Made by a program: the position numbers and the translations under genes. Shown piece by piece: positions 1 through 6,486 of a stretch of DNA of 8,326 bases. The notes under the pieces were generated by a model. It saw only the letters and a program-made list of their open reading frames with translations, was not told where the DNA came from and ran no database searches. Positions within the stretch are counted from its first letter, which is position 1. Each line of letters starts with the position of its first letter. Source of the DNA: Acetobacteraceae bacterium (lineage in GTDB: Bacteria > Pseudomonadota > Alphaproteobacteria > Acetobacterales > Acetobacteraceae); assembly GCA_947478535.1 (NCBI GenBank), contig CANJXD010000238.1, positions 1 to 8,326 of the forward strand. The letters run 5' to 3'.

Positions 1-486
1 GGCTTGGTTCGCCACCACCACCCCCATGCCGCGCAGCCCGATCAGGCCGAGGAAGAAGCCGATTCCCGCGGCGATGCCGAGCTTCAAGGACAGCGGAATG
101 CCGTTCACCAGCCATTCCCGCACCTTGAAGACAGACACCAGGAAGAACAGCATCCCCGAGAGAAACACCGCCCCCAGCGCGACCTGCCACGGGATGCCCA
201 TGGTGCCGACGACGACGAAGGCGAAATAGGCGTTGAGCCCCATGCCCGGCGCCAGCGCGATGGGGAAATTCGCCAGCAACCCCATCAGCGCGCTGCCGAT
301 CGCCGCCGCGAGGCAGGTGGCGACAAAGGCGGCGCCCGGGTCGATCCCCGCCGCCGCCATGATCGAGGGATTGACCACGACGATGTAGACCATCGTCAGA
401 TAGGTCGCGAAACCCGCCAGGATTTCGGTGCGCGGCGTGGTCCCGCGCTCGGTAAGTTGGAAGAATGTATCCATCCTGGTGGCCAT
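1..486 (-). CDS. NCS2/AzgA-like purine permease, N-terminal part (gene runs off the left edge)
   Basis: Inner-membrane permease of the AzgA branch of the NCS2 family, whose studied members import hypoxanthine, adenine or guanine by proton symport. About 162 residues are visible. Seen: an N-terminal stretch with [10 protein letters not shown] followed by a hydrophobic segment ([13 protein letters not shown]), and the family hallmark [10 protein letters not shown] at about residues 79-88, then further hydrophobic segments before the edge. Two in-frame ATGs compete: 486 has a GGAG at 498-501 (minus strand) with 11-base spacing; 474 has only an AGG touching it. I prefer 486, but 474 gives the more family-like N-terminus (MDTFFQL). 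The gene is divergent from the guanidinium exporter at 561, with 74 bp between them. The exact purine cannot be told from this half. The family call is firm. Confidence 0.88.
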   Translation of the reverse strand, partial: MATRMDTFFQLTERGTTPRTEILAGFATYLTMVYIVVVNPSIMAAAGIDPGAAFVATCLAAAIGSALMGLLANFPIALAPGMGLNAYFAFVVVGTMGIPWQVALGAVFLSGMLFFLVSVFKVREWLVNGIPLSLKLGIAAGIGFFLGLIGLRGMGVVVANQA

Positions 487-560
487 GCTGGGGGCGACTC
501 CGGTGCTGCTTCGGGGTTGATGAAAGCGTATCAGCGGCGCGGCGGGAGGAGATGTCGACA

Positions 561-875
561 ATGGCCTGGCTGCTGCTGGTGCTGGCCGGGCTGCTGGAAG
601 TGGCCTGGGCCGTGGGGCTGAAGGGGACGGACGGCTTCAGCCGCTTCTGGCCGAGCGTGCTGACTGTGGGCGCGATGGCGGCGAGCCTCGTCCTGCTGGG
701 CCTCGCCTTGCGGTCCCTGCCGGTCGGCACCGCCTATGCCGTCTGGACCGGGATCGGCGCGGTCGGCACCGCGGCCTTCGGGATGATGGTGCTGGGTGAG
801 CCGGTGACGCTGCTGCGGATCGGCGGCATCGCCCTGATCGCGGCGGGAATCGTGGCGCTGAAGCTGGCGGGGTGA
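561..875 (+). CDS. gdx: SMR-family guanidinium exporter (Gdx/SugE type)
   Basis: A 104-residue, four-helix inner-membrane protein that in characterised relatives works as an antiparallel dimer exchanging guanidinium for protons. Start chosen at ATG 561: AGGAG at 547-551 lies 9 bases upstream, whereas the in-frame ATG at 552 abuts it. From this start the residues line up one-to-one with the known Gdx proteins: G10, the proton/substrate glutamate E13, W16, S42, Y59 and W62, plus the [16 protein letters not shown] stretch at 54-69. This pattern separates Gdx from the promiscuous Qac/EmrE branch. It stands alone on the plus strand, divergent from a purine permease. I looked for guanidine riboswitch signatures (paired ACGR-loop hairpins of the guanidine-II type) in the short upstream region and saw none. 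Family call firm; the guanidinium substrate is inferred from the conserved residues. Confidence 0.92.
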   Translation: MAWLLLVLAGLLEVAWAVGLKGTDGFSRFWPSVLTVGAMAASLVLLGLALRSLPVGTAYAVWTGIGAVGTAAFGMMVLGEPVTLLRIGGIALIAAGIVALKLAG

Positions 876-880
876 TGCGG

Positions 881-896
881 CACCCGGTTTCGGGTG
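881..896 (+). terminator. Weak hairpin after the guanidinium exporter
   Basis: CACCCG and CGGGTG form a perfect 6-bp stem around a GTTT loop, starting 5 bases after the gdx stop codon. No U-run follows (the next bases are GGTGATAT), so it is not a classical intrinsic terminator; it could stabilise the 3' end of the message. Just downstream an 11-bp direct repeat, CCCCCGATCCC, occurs at 905-915 and 924-934. The rest of 876-1070 shows no gene. Confidence 0.3.
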
Positions 897-1029
897 GGTG
901 ATATCCCCCGATCCCCCAATCCACCCCCGATCCCGGCATGCAGCGGGAAATTCGCAAGTGAAGCGAAATCAGTGGCTTCGCGAAGTCCGGCTGCTCGCGT
1001 AGCCTCTGGCACGCGCTGTGCAATCCCCC

Positions 1030-1055
1030 TGGCCTGACCGGCATGCCGCCGGCCA
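1030..1055 (+). other. Possible leader hairpin just before the ribosome binding site
   Basis: An outer TGGCC (1030-1034) can pair with GGCCA (1051-1055), enclosing the palindrome CGGCATGCCG (1039-1048). The structure ends three bases before the AGGAG at 1058-1062 that serves the small secreted protein. It may influence translation, but GC-rich DNA makes such pairings common and the interior pairing is imperfect. Confidence 0.2.
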
Positions 1056-1057
1056 AC

Positions 1058-1062
1058 AGGAG
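1058..1062 (+). promoter_or_regulatory. Strong Shine-Dalgarno for the small secreted protein
   Basis: AGGAG with an 8-base spacer to ATG 1071. It is one of the best ribosome binding sites in the window and is the main argument that the 64-codon frame is a real gene rather than a chance reading frame. Confidence 0.7.
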
Positions 1063-1070
1063 TAAGCCCC

Positions 1071-1265
1071 ATGCAGAAGTTCCTCCTCGCCGCCGTCATC
1101 GCCGCCGGCGCCAGCGTCCTCGCCGTGCCGGCCGTGCAGGCCGCCGTGGTCGTGCCGTCCTCCATCAAGGCGACGATCGAGGCCGCGATGGCCGATCAGG
1201 GCGGCGACATGACGATGGTTCGCGAAGGCGGCAGCCGTCGCAACCGTGGCGTCAGCGGCCCCTGA
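1071..1265 (+). CDS. Small secreted protein of unknown function
   Basis: A 64-residue protein I do not recognise. Residues 1-24 form a clear Sec signal peptide: lysine at position 3, a hydrophobic Ala/Leu/Val core and a VQA cleavage site after A24. The mature peptide would be only about 40 residues: a hydrophobic AVVVPSS start, a short amphipathic helix-like piece (IKATIEAAMADQGG), then a basic, glycine-rich tail with SRRNRG. It has no cysteines. The start is set by AGGAG at 8 bases. Its TGA overlaps a CTG in another frame that could start the beta-barrel protein downstream, so the two may be coupled in one operon. It could be a periplasmic small protein or a partner of the barrel. The coding call is good; no function can be assigned. 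Confidence 0.68.
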   Translation: MQKFLLAAVIAAGASVLAVPAVQAAVVVPSSIKATIEAAMADQGGDMTMVREGGSRRNRGVSGP

Positions 1266-2038
1266 TCCCTGCCTCTGCCTGGTCGCCGCGCTGGCCCCTG
1301 TGGGGCGCGGCGGCCATCCTCCTCCCCCTGGCCCTGCCCTGGCCGGCCAAGTCGGCGGAACTGCGCCTGCGGACCGCGCCGCAACAGGCCATCGGCCGCT
1401 TTGGCGAGGCGACCAGGGTACGGGAGACGACGATCCCGCTGGCGGTGGATTTGGTGGGGGAGGAGAATTGGGGCCGTCTCTATCTGCCCTGGCTCTCCCG
1501 CTCCGGCGTCGCTCAAGGGGCTGGGACGGGCGATGAGAACGGTTTTGGGGACCTGCGGCTGACCTTCGGCCGTACCCTCTACCGGGCGACGGCCCTGCCC
1601 GGCGAGCCCTCCTTCGGCCTCGCCTTGCAGACGCGCCTGCCCAGCGCCTCTCGCGCTTCGCTCGGGACGGGGTATTTCGAGCACGTGCTGCGCCTGGACA
1701 CCCATGCCAGCCTGGCGGAAGACACGACCGTCTACATGTCTTTCGGGCGGCGTTTGGCGCCGGTGCCCGGGAGTGGGGGGGCTGGGGCCGACTACTGGAC
1801 CTTCTACGGCGACCTCTCATACGCCATCTCGCCGACGTGGAGCGGCGGCGTCAGCATTGAAGCGCAGGACCGGGTCGAGGATGCCAACCGCCGCGTGTTG
1901 GAGGCCGGCGCCTTCCTCGACCACACGGTGAACGACAGTGTGAGCGTTGGCGGTTTCGTTCTCCGCGGCCTCACCCAGGAAAGCGCTGGCACCACAATCG
2001 GGCTACGCTTTCTCTGGCGCCAGCCTGTGGGTCAGTAG
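1262..2038 (+). CDS. Outer-membrane beta-barrel-like protein, start codon uncertain
   Basis: The frame encodes about 258 residues with an apparent signal peptide near its N-terminus (hydrophobic AAAILLPLALPWPAKSA, likely cut near AKS-A). Alternating polar/hydrophobic strands follow, with repeated glycine/aromatic turns (GFGDLRLTFGRTLYR, DYWTFYGDLSYAI, SGGVSIEAQDR, SVSVGGFVLRG) and a last strand TIGLRFLWR. This is the look of a small outer-membrane barrel, broadly like the transporter/MetA-pathway group; no precise family is claimed. No ATG, GTG or TTG lies in frame between the previous gene and the signal peptide. The placed start is CTG 1262, which overlaps the upstream TGA as CTGA and would give translational coupling. 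Alternatives are a frameshift from upstream or loss of the start. The 3' end overlaps the convergent MaoC gene by 7 bp. Confidence 0.6.
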   Translation: MIPASAWSPRWPLWGAAAILLPLALPWPAKSAELRLRTAPQQAIGRFGEATRVRETTIPLAVDLVGEENWGRLYLPWLSRSGVAQGAGTGDENGFGDLRLTFGRTLYRATALPGEPSFGLALQTRLPSASRASLGTGYFEHVLRLDTHASLAEDTTVYMSFGRRLAPVPGSGGAGADYWTFYGDLSYAISPTWSGGVSIEAQDRVEDANRRVLEAGAFLDHTVNDSVSVGGFVLRGLTQESAGTTIGLRFLWRQPVGQ

Positions 2039-2550
2039 TTCGCCTTCTTCTCCACATCGTAGCCGCGCTTGGCGATCAGCATCGTGCGGTCGAATTCGCA
2101 GACCACCACGCCATGCTGGTTGAAGCCACGGGTACGGACACTGACGATGCCGGCATTCGGGCGGGACTTGCTCTCCCGCTTGTCCAGCACCTCGCTTTCG
2201 GCGGAGAGCGTATCGCCGGCGAACAGCGGATGCGTCAGCTTGATGTCCTTCCAGCCGAGATTGGCGATGGCCTTCTGCGAGACATCGCTGACCGTCATCC
2301 CCACCAGCACCGCGACGGTGAAGGGGGAGGCGATGATGCAACGGCCGAATTCGCTGTGCTTGGCGAATTCCTGGTCGAAATGCATGGGGTGCTGGTTCAT
2401 CGTCAGCAGGGTGAACCAGGTGTTCTCCGTCTCCGTCAGCGTGCGGTTCGGGCGGTGTTCGTAGATGTGGCCGGGCTCGAAATCCTCGAAGTAGCGGCCG
2501 AAGCTTTCGCGGAAGCGGTTGGGGCCGACCTGAGTGTGCGTCTGGACCAT
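2032..2550 (-). CDS. MaoC-family acyl-CoA hydratase/dehydratase
   Basis: A 172-residue single hot-dog-fold protein of the MaoC group, cytoplasmic enzymes that add or remove water on CoA thioesters. Start chosen at ATG 2550: AAGG sits 8 bases upstream, and the longer in-frame start at 2613 would run back through the operator. Seen: GRYFEDFEPG at 18-27, TLTETENTWFTLLT at 37-50, the active-site region MNQHPMHFD at 51-59, and FAGDTL and SKSRP further on. Where hydratase-2 enzymes have an Asp-x-Asn-Pro-x-His motif this protein has N52 and H54, while H57 and D59 are kept. From memory, this short subfamily often sits beside CitE-like lyases and includes itaconyl-CoA hydratase relatives; that role is only a suggestion here. 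It lies downstream of the transport operon but has its own operator at 2574-2590. Its 3' end overlaps the barrel gene. Confidence 0.87.
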   Translation of the reverse strand: MVQTHTQVGPNRFRESFGRYFEDFEPGHIYEHRPNRTLTETENTWFTLLTMNQHPMHFDQEFAKHSEFGRCIIASPFTVAVLVGMTVSDVSQKAIANLGWKDIKLTHPLFAGDTLSAESEVLDKRESKSRPNAGIVSVRTRGFNQHGVVVCEFDRTMLIAKRGYDVEKKANY

Positions 2551-2573
2551 GGCGTTGACCTTGTTGATTCGAA

Positions 2574-2590
2574 TTGTCCGGACAAATTTG
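2574..2590 (-). promoter_or_regulatory. Probable GntR-type operator upstream of the MaoC gene
   Basis: Read on the minus strand: CAAATTTGTCCGGACAA. It holds a perfect 12-bp palindrome, TTGTCCGGACAA (2574-2585), overlapping an 8-bp palindrome, CAAATTTG (2583-2590). A near-identical element (16 of 17 bases) sits at 6487-6503. The TTGTC/GACAA dyad resembles operators of FCD-domain GntR regulators. It ends 23 bases before the MaoC ATG, a position suited to repression. I see no convincing -35/-10 pair here. Confidence 0.65.
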
Positions 2591-2609
2591 TGCGCCTGTC
2601 GTGACGCGG

Positions 2610-3548
2610 TCAAGCGCCCCTATGGCGACGGATGGCGCGATAGGCGGGCGCCACGAGCATCGGCATGACGAACAGCGACAATTGCGCGGCAGCGATGATC
2701 AGGCCGAGGTCGCTGCCCTGCGGGGACCCGATGGCGGCCAGCAGCAGCACCATGTTGCGCGTGCCTGTCACCAGGCCGGAGGACAGCGCGGCGGTGACGG
2801 GCGCGGCGAGGAAGACCAGGTAGCCCAGCCCCTGCAAGGCCAGGTTCAGCGCCAGCACGAAGCCCAGCATCAGCGCGAAATCCAGCGGCCTCCCGACCAG
2901 CGCCGGCCCCACCCCATCCATGCAGGGAATGGCGGAGACGAAGACGGACAGAACGATCGCGGTATCGATCGCCGGCGCCTTCGCCCGGATGGTGGCGCGG
3001 CCCAGCGCCCGGATGCCGATGGCCGCCAGCGCGAAACTGCCGAAGACCAGCAGCGCCAGGCGCAGCGCCATGGCCCAGGGATCGACCTGCGCGGAAACTC
3101 CCATCAGCGTCGCCGTGAAGGGCAGCCAGAACGGTGCGAAGGCGTTGGAGGGAATGGCCACCACCGTCAGCAGCGCCGCATCCGCGCCGAGCAGGATGGC
3201 GAAGACGGCGGCCGACATGACGGAGGGCGTCGCCGCGATCAGCACCGCAGCGGCCAACCACGGCCCATCCGCCGCGAGGAAGGGCGAAAGCAGCGCCCAG
3301 ACGAGGACCGGCACCGCGAAGGTCAGCCACAGCAGCAGCAGGATGGCGACCATCGGGCGCCGCACCACGCCCGCCAGCGCTGCCGGTTCCACCCGCAACA
3401 GCGCCAGCGCCATGACGGCCAGCGAAATCCACAGCAGGGAAGGGCGCATCGCCGCCGCCAGCCCCGGCAGCGCCACGCCCAATACGGCGCCGCCCGCCAT
3501 CAGCAGCATCCCCTGCCGGCGGATGGCGGCGCCCGCGCCGGCGATCAT
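2610..3548 (-). CDS. Bile acid:sodium symporter (BASS)-like transporter
   Basis: A 312-residue integral membrane protein, nearly all hydrophobic segments (about nine or ten helices), of the size usual for BASS-type secondary transporters. Landmarks that suggest the family are ATPSVMSAAVFAILLGADAALL in the middle and GLVTGTRNMVLLLAAIG near the C-terminus, which correspond to the two crossover regions with conserved small/polar residues and the RN motif. The start is ATG 3548, overlapping the dctM stop as ATGA, so it is translationally coupled to the TRAP operon and expressed with it. Family members move organic acids (pyruvate, pantoate, bile acids and others) with sodium. A transporter of a different superfamily attached to a complete TRAP system is unusual; it could export a product or import a related acid. 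The transporter call is firm, the family moderately so, the substrate unknown. Confidence 0.72.
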   Translation of the reverse strand: MIAGAGAAIRRQGMLLMAGGAVLGVALPGLAAAMRPSLLWISLAVMALALLRVEPAALAGVVRRPMVAILLLLWLTFAVPVLVWALLSPFLAADGPWLAAAVLIAATPSVMSAAVFAILLGADAALLTVVAIPSNAFAPFWLPFTATLMGVSAQVDPWAMALRLALLVFGSFALAAIGIRALGRATIRAKAPAIDTAIVLSVFVSAIPCMDGVGPALVGRPLDFALMLGFVLALNLALQGLGYLVFLAAPVTAALSSGLVTGTRNMVLLLAAIGSPQGSDLGLIIAAAQLSLFVMPMLVAPAYRAIRRHRGA

Positions 3549-4843
3549 CCCCCGCGCATCGAGTGCGGCAGGAAGGTCACGACGTCGGGGAAGGCGGTGA
3601 TGAAGCCGGTGAAGACCATCATGATGACGCAGAACGGCCAAGCGTAGCCCGCGATGCGGAAGATACCTTCCTTCGTAAGCCCCTGGATGACGAACAGGTT
3701 GAAGCCGACCGGTGGCGTGATCTGCGCCATCTCGATGGTGATGATGAGGAAGACGCCGTACCAGATGGTGTCGAACCCCGCCGCCGCGGCCAGCGGCAGC
3801 GTCACCGGCAGGGTCATGACGATGGCCGAAAGGCCATCCAGCACGCACCCCAGTGCAAGGTAGAACAGGAGCAGGACACCAATCAGCATCCAGGGCGTCA
3901 GCCCCCAGGACTGGATGGTGTTGGCGATTTCCGCCGGCAGCCCGAGCCTTGCCATGGCCTTGGACAGGAACAGCGCGCCGACCAGGATCAGCCCGATCAT
4001 CGAACAGGTGCGCACCGTGCCGAGCAGAGCTTGCCACAATCCGCGCAGGCTCAGCGTCCGCTGCGCCAGCGCCACCAGCAGCGCGCCGAGCACGCCCATC
4101 GCGGCGGCCTCGGTGATGCTGGCGAAGCCGAAATAGAGGCTGCCCATCACGAAGCCGATCAGGAAGATGATCGGGAACAGATTGGCCAGCGCCTTCAGCG
4201 CCACGGCCCGTGGTACCGGCGGCTCCTGGGGCGGCACCAGCCCCGGTTCGCGCCACGCCTTGTAGGCGATCCAGCCCATGAACATCGCCGCCAGGATGAT
4301 GCCCGGCACGATGCCCGCCATGAACAGTTCCAGGATCGAGACATCGGCCACGACGCCATAGACGATCATCGGGATGGATGGCGGGATCAGGAAGCCGAGC
4401 GTGCCCGCCCCGGCCAGGGACCCCACCGCCAGCCTGCGATCATAGCCGCGGGACAGGAGTTCCTGCAGCGTGATGCGCCCTACCGTCGCCGTGGTGGCGG
4501 CGGAACTGCCGGAGACGGCGGCGAACAGCGCGCAGCCCATCACATTCACATGCACAAGGCGCCCCGGCAGGTAGCGTGCCCAGGGCGCGAGGCCAGCGAA
4601 CAGGTTCTCCGACAACCGCGTATGGAACAGCAATTCTCCCATCAGGATGAACAGCGGCAGGGTGATGAGTTCGACCGCGGTGGAGGAGGACCAGATATCG
4701 CCGGCCAGGAACCGGTCCACCCGCATGTCCCGGAAGACTTCCAGCGCGACGATGCCGATCGACATCAGCGATACGCCGACCCAGATGCCACCCGACAGGG
4801 TGACCACCAGCATCCCAAGGACGAGGACAAGGGGTCCGGCCAT
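3545..4843 (-). CDS. dctM: TRAP transporter large permease subunit (DctM)
   Basis: A 432-residue inner-membrane protein, the ion-coupled transport channel of a tripartite ATP-independent periplasmic system. It shows the usual DctM layout of about a dozen helices and several family signatures: TLPLFILMGELLF near residues 61-73, AAVSGSSAATTATVG around 110, GTLGFLIPPSIPMIVYG near 150 and ITPPVGFNLFVIQG near 380. The length is normal. The ATG shares one base with the dctQ stop (TAATG), and the TGA overlaps the next gene's ATG, so translation is coupled along the operon. It pairs with the dctQ and dctP products upstream to take up a periplasmic solute, most often an organic acid, using a sodium gradient. 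Very confident. Confidence 0.95.
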   Translation of the reverse strand: MAGPLVLVLGMLVVTLSGGIWVGVSLMSIGIVALEVFRDMRVDRFLAGDIWSSSTAVELITLPLFILMGELLFHTRLSENLFAGLAPWARYLPGRLVHVNVMGCALFAAVSGSSAATTATVGRITLQELLSRGYDRRLAVGSLAGAGTLGFLIPPSIPMIVYGVVADVSILELFMAGIVPGIILAAMFMGWIAYKAWREPGLVPPQEPPVPRAVALKALANLFPIIFLIGFVMGSLYFGFASITEAAAMGVLGALLVALAQRTLSLRGLWQALLGTVRTCSMIGLILVGALFLSKAMARLGLPAEIANTIQSWGLTPWMLIGVLLLFYLALGCVLDGLSAIVMTLPVTLPLAAAAGFDTIWYGVFLIITIEMAQITPPVGFNLFVIQGLTKEGIFRIAGYAWPFCVIMMVFTGFITAFPDVVTFLPHSMRGG

Positions 4844-5406
4844 TACTCAATGCCTCCGCCGGTGAGCTCGGCGCCGAGATCGGCCTGCATGTGGAAGACC
4901 AGACGAATGAGCCGAGCGAGGAAGGCGAGCACGAGCAGCGTGACGCCTACTGTCAGCAGTGCCTGCGGAATCCAGAGCGGCGTCGCCATCGGATAGAAGC
5001 TGGAACTCCCGAAATCCCAGGTGCGGATCAACTGCTGCCACAAGGTCAAGCAGGCGAAGCCGAGGAAGCCGAGTGCGAAGATCGTGCCTGCCATGTCGAG
5101 CAGTCGCGCCATCGCCGGCGGCAGCGCCTGCATCAGCACGGCGACGCGGATGTGCCCGCCCTGCCGCAAGGTCCATCCCGTGCCGCAGTACAACACGAAG
5201 CATTGCAGGAAGATGGCGTATTCCACCGCCCAGGGTTGCGACCAGCTGAAGAAGCTGGTCGCGATGACCTCGACGATCAGGATCAGCGCCAGCAACCCGG
5301 CGGCGATGGCTGCGACGACCGCGCCGGCCGTGCAGGCGGCATCGATGGCTCGCAGCAGCGCAGCGACGATGGGGGGCGCGGCGCCAGCGTCGTTGGCCGG
5401 CCACAC
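4843..5406 (-). CDS. dctQ: TRAP transporter small permease subunit (DctQ)
   Basis: A 187-residue four-helix inner-membrane protein that joins DctM and is required for TRAP transport. Helices fall at about residues 28-51, 63-80, 102-126 and 149-172. The family signature lies between and within the first two: SQPWAVEYAIFLQ then LYCGTGWTLRQGGHIRV. The only suitable start is GTG 5406; the next candidates would remove part of helix 1, and there is no strong ribosome binding site, so it probably depends on coupling to dctP. Its first 124 bases lie inside the annotated dctP frame, whose stop appears to have been lost. It ends TAATG into dctM. Family assignment firm; the exact start less so. Confidence 0.9.
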   Translation of the reverse strand: MWPANDAGAAPPIVAALLRAIDAACTAGAVVAAIAAGLLALILIVEVIATSFFSWSQPWAVEYAIFLQCFVLYCGTGWTLRQGGHIRVAVLMQALPPAMARLLDMAGTIFALGFLGFACLTLWQQLIRTWDFGSSSFYPMATPLWIPQALLTVGVTLLVLAFLARLIRLVFHMQADLGAELTGGGIE

Positions 5407-6425
5407 GCCCGGCCGACGCGTTGCCGGAACTGCTGAAGGATGGGGCCAGCCGCCGGGTTGGCGCGAGCGAAATCATCGCCCATCGAGGCGGTGGCCGTCC
5501 GAAGCGCCTGCATCAACGCCGCCGGCGGCTGTTCCACCGTCATGCCATTCTGCTGCAACTCGGCCACGCGGGTCGCGTGCTCGCCCTTCGAGACGGCCCA
5601 GAATTCCGGCTCCAGCCGCTTGCCGAGATCGGTGATGGCCGTGCGCGTCGCGGCCGGCAGGCGGCGCCAGGCATCGTTGTTCACGACCATGAAGTTGGTC
5701 GCCCACAGGTGGTTCGTCACGTAGGCGTGCTTCAGGAATTCCCAATAGCGCTGGGCCACCGCGGTGGTGCCGCTGGTCATCACCGCATCGACGCGGCCAG
5801 ACGCCAGCGCCGGCACCACATCCGGGTTGGTCAGCTGCTGCGGCACCATGCCGAGGCGGGTGCACATTTCCGCCGTCACGCGGTCATAGGTCCGCATGCG
5901 GATGCCGCGCAGATCGGCCGCGCTCGCGATCGGGCGCTTGAAGTAGAACATCTGCGTGGGCCAGGGGCACATGTAGAGGACTGTCTGACCGCGCCGATCC
6001 AGCTCCCTCTCCCACAACGGGCGGACGAAGGAATGCATGATCTCCAACTCATCGTAGTTGCTGATGAGGAACGGGATGCTCTCGATGCCGAGCATCGGGA
6101 GATCACCCACATTCTGGAAGGCGGTGAATTCCGCCATCGGCACCACGCCATCGCCCACCGCGCGTACCGTTTCATTGGCGCGGACGCCGAGCGCACCGCC
6201 GGGATGCACCGTCATCTGCACGGCGTTGTTGGTGACGGTGGCGACTTCGCGGGCGAAGCGCTGCGCGTTGGTGGTGTGGAATTCGGTCGGACCCCAGGGG
6301 ATGGAGATGTCCCACCGTGTCGCGGCCTGGGCCTGGGCAGGGGCCGCGGCGCCGCCAGCGCCACCCATCGCCGCGAGGCCGGCTCCCGCCAGCAGGAGGT
6401 CACGCCTGGACAAAGCGGTCATCAT
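5283..6425 (-). CDS. dctP: TRAP transporter solute-binding protein (DctP), Tat-exported, 3' read-through
   Basis: Periplasmic receptor of a TRAP uptake system. The first 33 or so residues are a twin-arginine signal (ALSRRDLLLAG, then an Ala/Gly-rich core ending AQAQA), so it is exported folded. Landmarks include TRWDISIPWGP after the signal, LRGIRMRTYD, which holds the arginine that in DctP proteins pairs with the substrate carboxylate, GRVDAVMTSG, and WATNFMVVN. Start: tandem ATGs at 6425 and 6422 with GGAG 5 or 8 bases upstream; either fits. The normal family length ends near residue 340 (QQFRQRVGRA). The frame then continues for 40 Pro/Arg/Ser-rich residues that are the out-of-frame reading of dctQ, to a TGA at 5283. 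Codon 341 is TGT; one base change would make it TGA, overlapping the dctQ GTG. Substrate: probably an organic acid. Confidence 0.9.
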   Translation of the reverse strand: MMTALSRRDLLLAGAGLAAMGGAGGAAAPAQAQAATRWDISIPWGPTEFHTTNAQRFAREVATVTNNAVQMTVHPGGALGVRANETVRAVGDGVVPMAEFTAFQNVGDLPMLGIESIPFLISNYDELEIMHSFVRPLWERELDRRGQTVLYMCPWPTQMFYFKRPIASAADLRGIRMRTYDRVTAEMCTRLGMVPQQLTNPDVVPALASGRVDAVMTSGTTAVAQRYWEFLKHAYVTNHLWATNFMVVNNDAWRRLPAATRTAITDLGKRLEPEFWAVSKGEHATRVAELQQNGMTVEQPPAALMQALRTATASMGDDFARANPAAGPILQQFRQRVGRACGRPTTLAPRPPSSLRCCEPSMPPARPARSSQPSPPGCWR

Positions 6426-6486
6426 CGTTTCTCCGGTTCTTCCCTGATGCCGAAACTGAACCATGCGGGGGCGGTGGTGACAACAC

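Noticed and set aside
487..560. Guanidine riboswitch upstream of gdx
   Set aside because: The gap is short and has no pair of ACGR-loop hairpins or other guanidine aptamer signature that I can see.
960..985. Hairpin or operator around GAAGC...GCTTC and the palindrome CTTCGCGAAG
   Set aside because: Several alternative short pairings are possible, with no second copy and no fixed relation to a promoter; not distinguishable from chance.
1246..1536. A GTG-started 96-codon frame inside the barrel gene
   Set aside because: Pro/Gly/Ala/Arg-rich shadow; the overlapping frame carries the signal peptide and strand pattern.
2574..3647. A 357-codon plus-strand frame antisense to the BASS-like gene
   Set aside because: Low-complexity Gln/Arg/His-rich shadow of a hydrophobic protein; no ribosome binding site, and it starts inside the operator.
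3563..4996. A 477-codon plus-strand frame antisense to dctM
   Set aside because: Composition is dominated by Arg, Gln, Asp and His with no domain; dctM on the other strand is a clear family member covering the same bases.
4843..6425. A fused DctP-DctQ protein made by frameshifting
   Set aside because: The tail is explained more simply by loss of a stop codon at TGT 341, and separate DctP and DctQ proteins are the norm.
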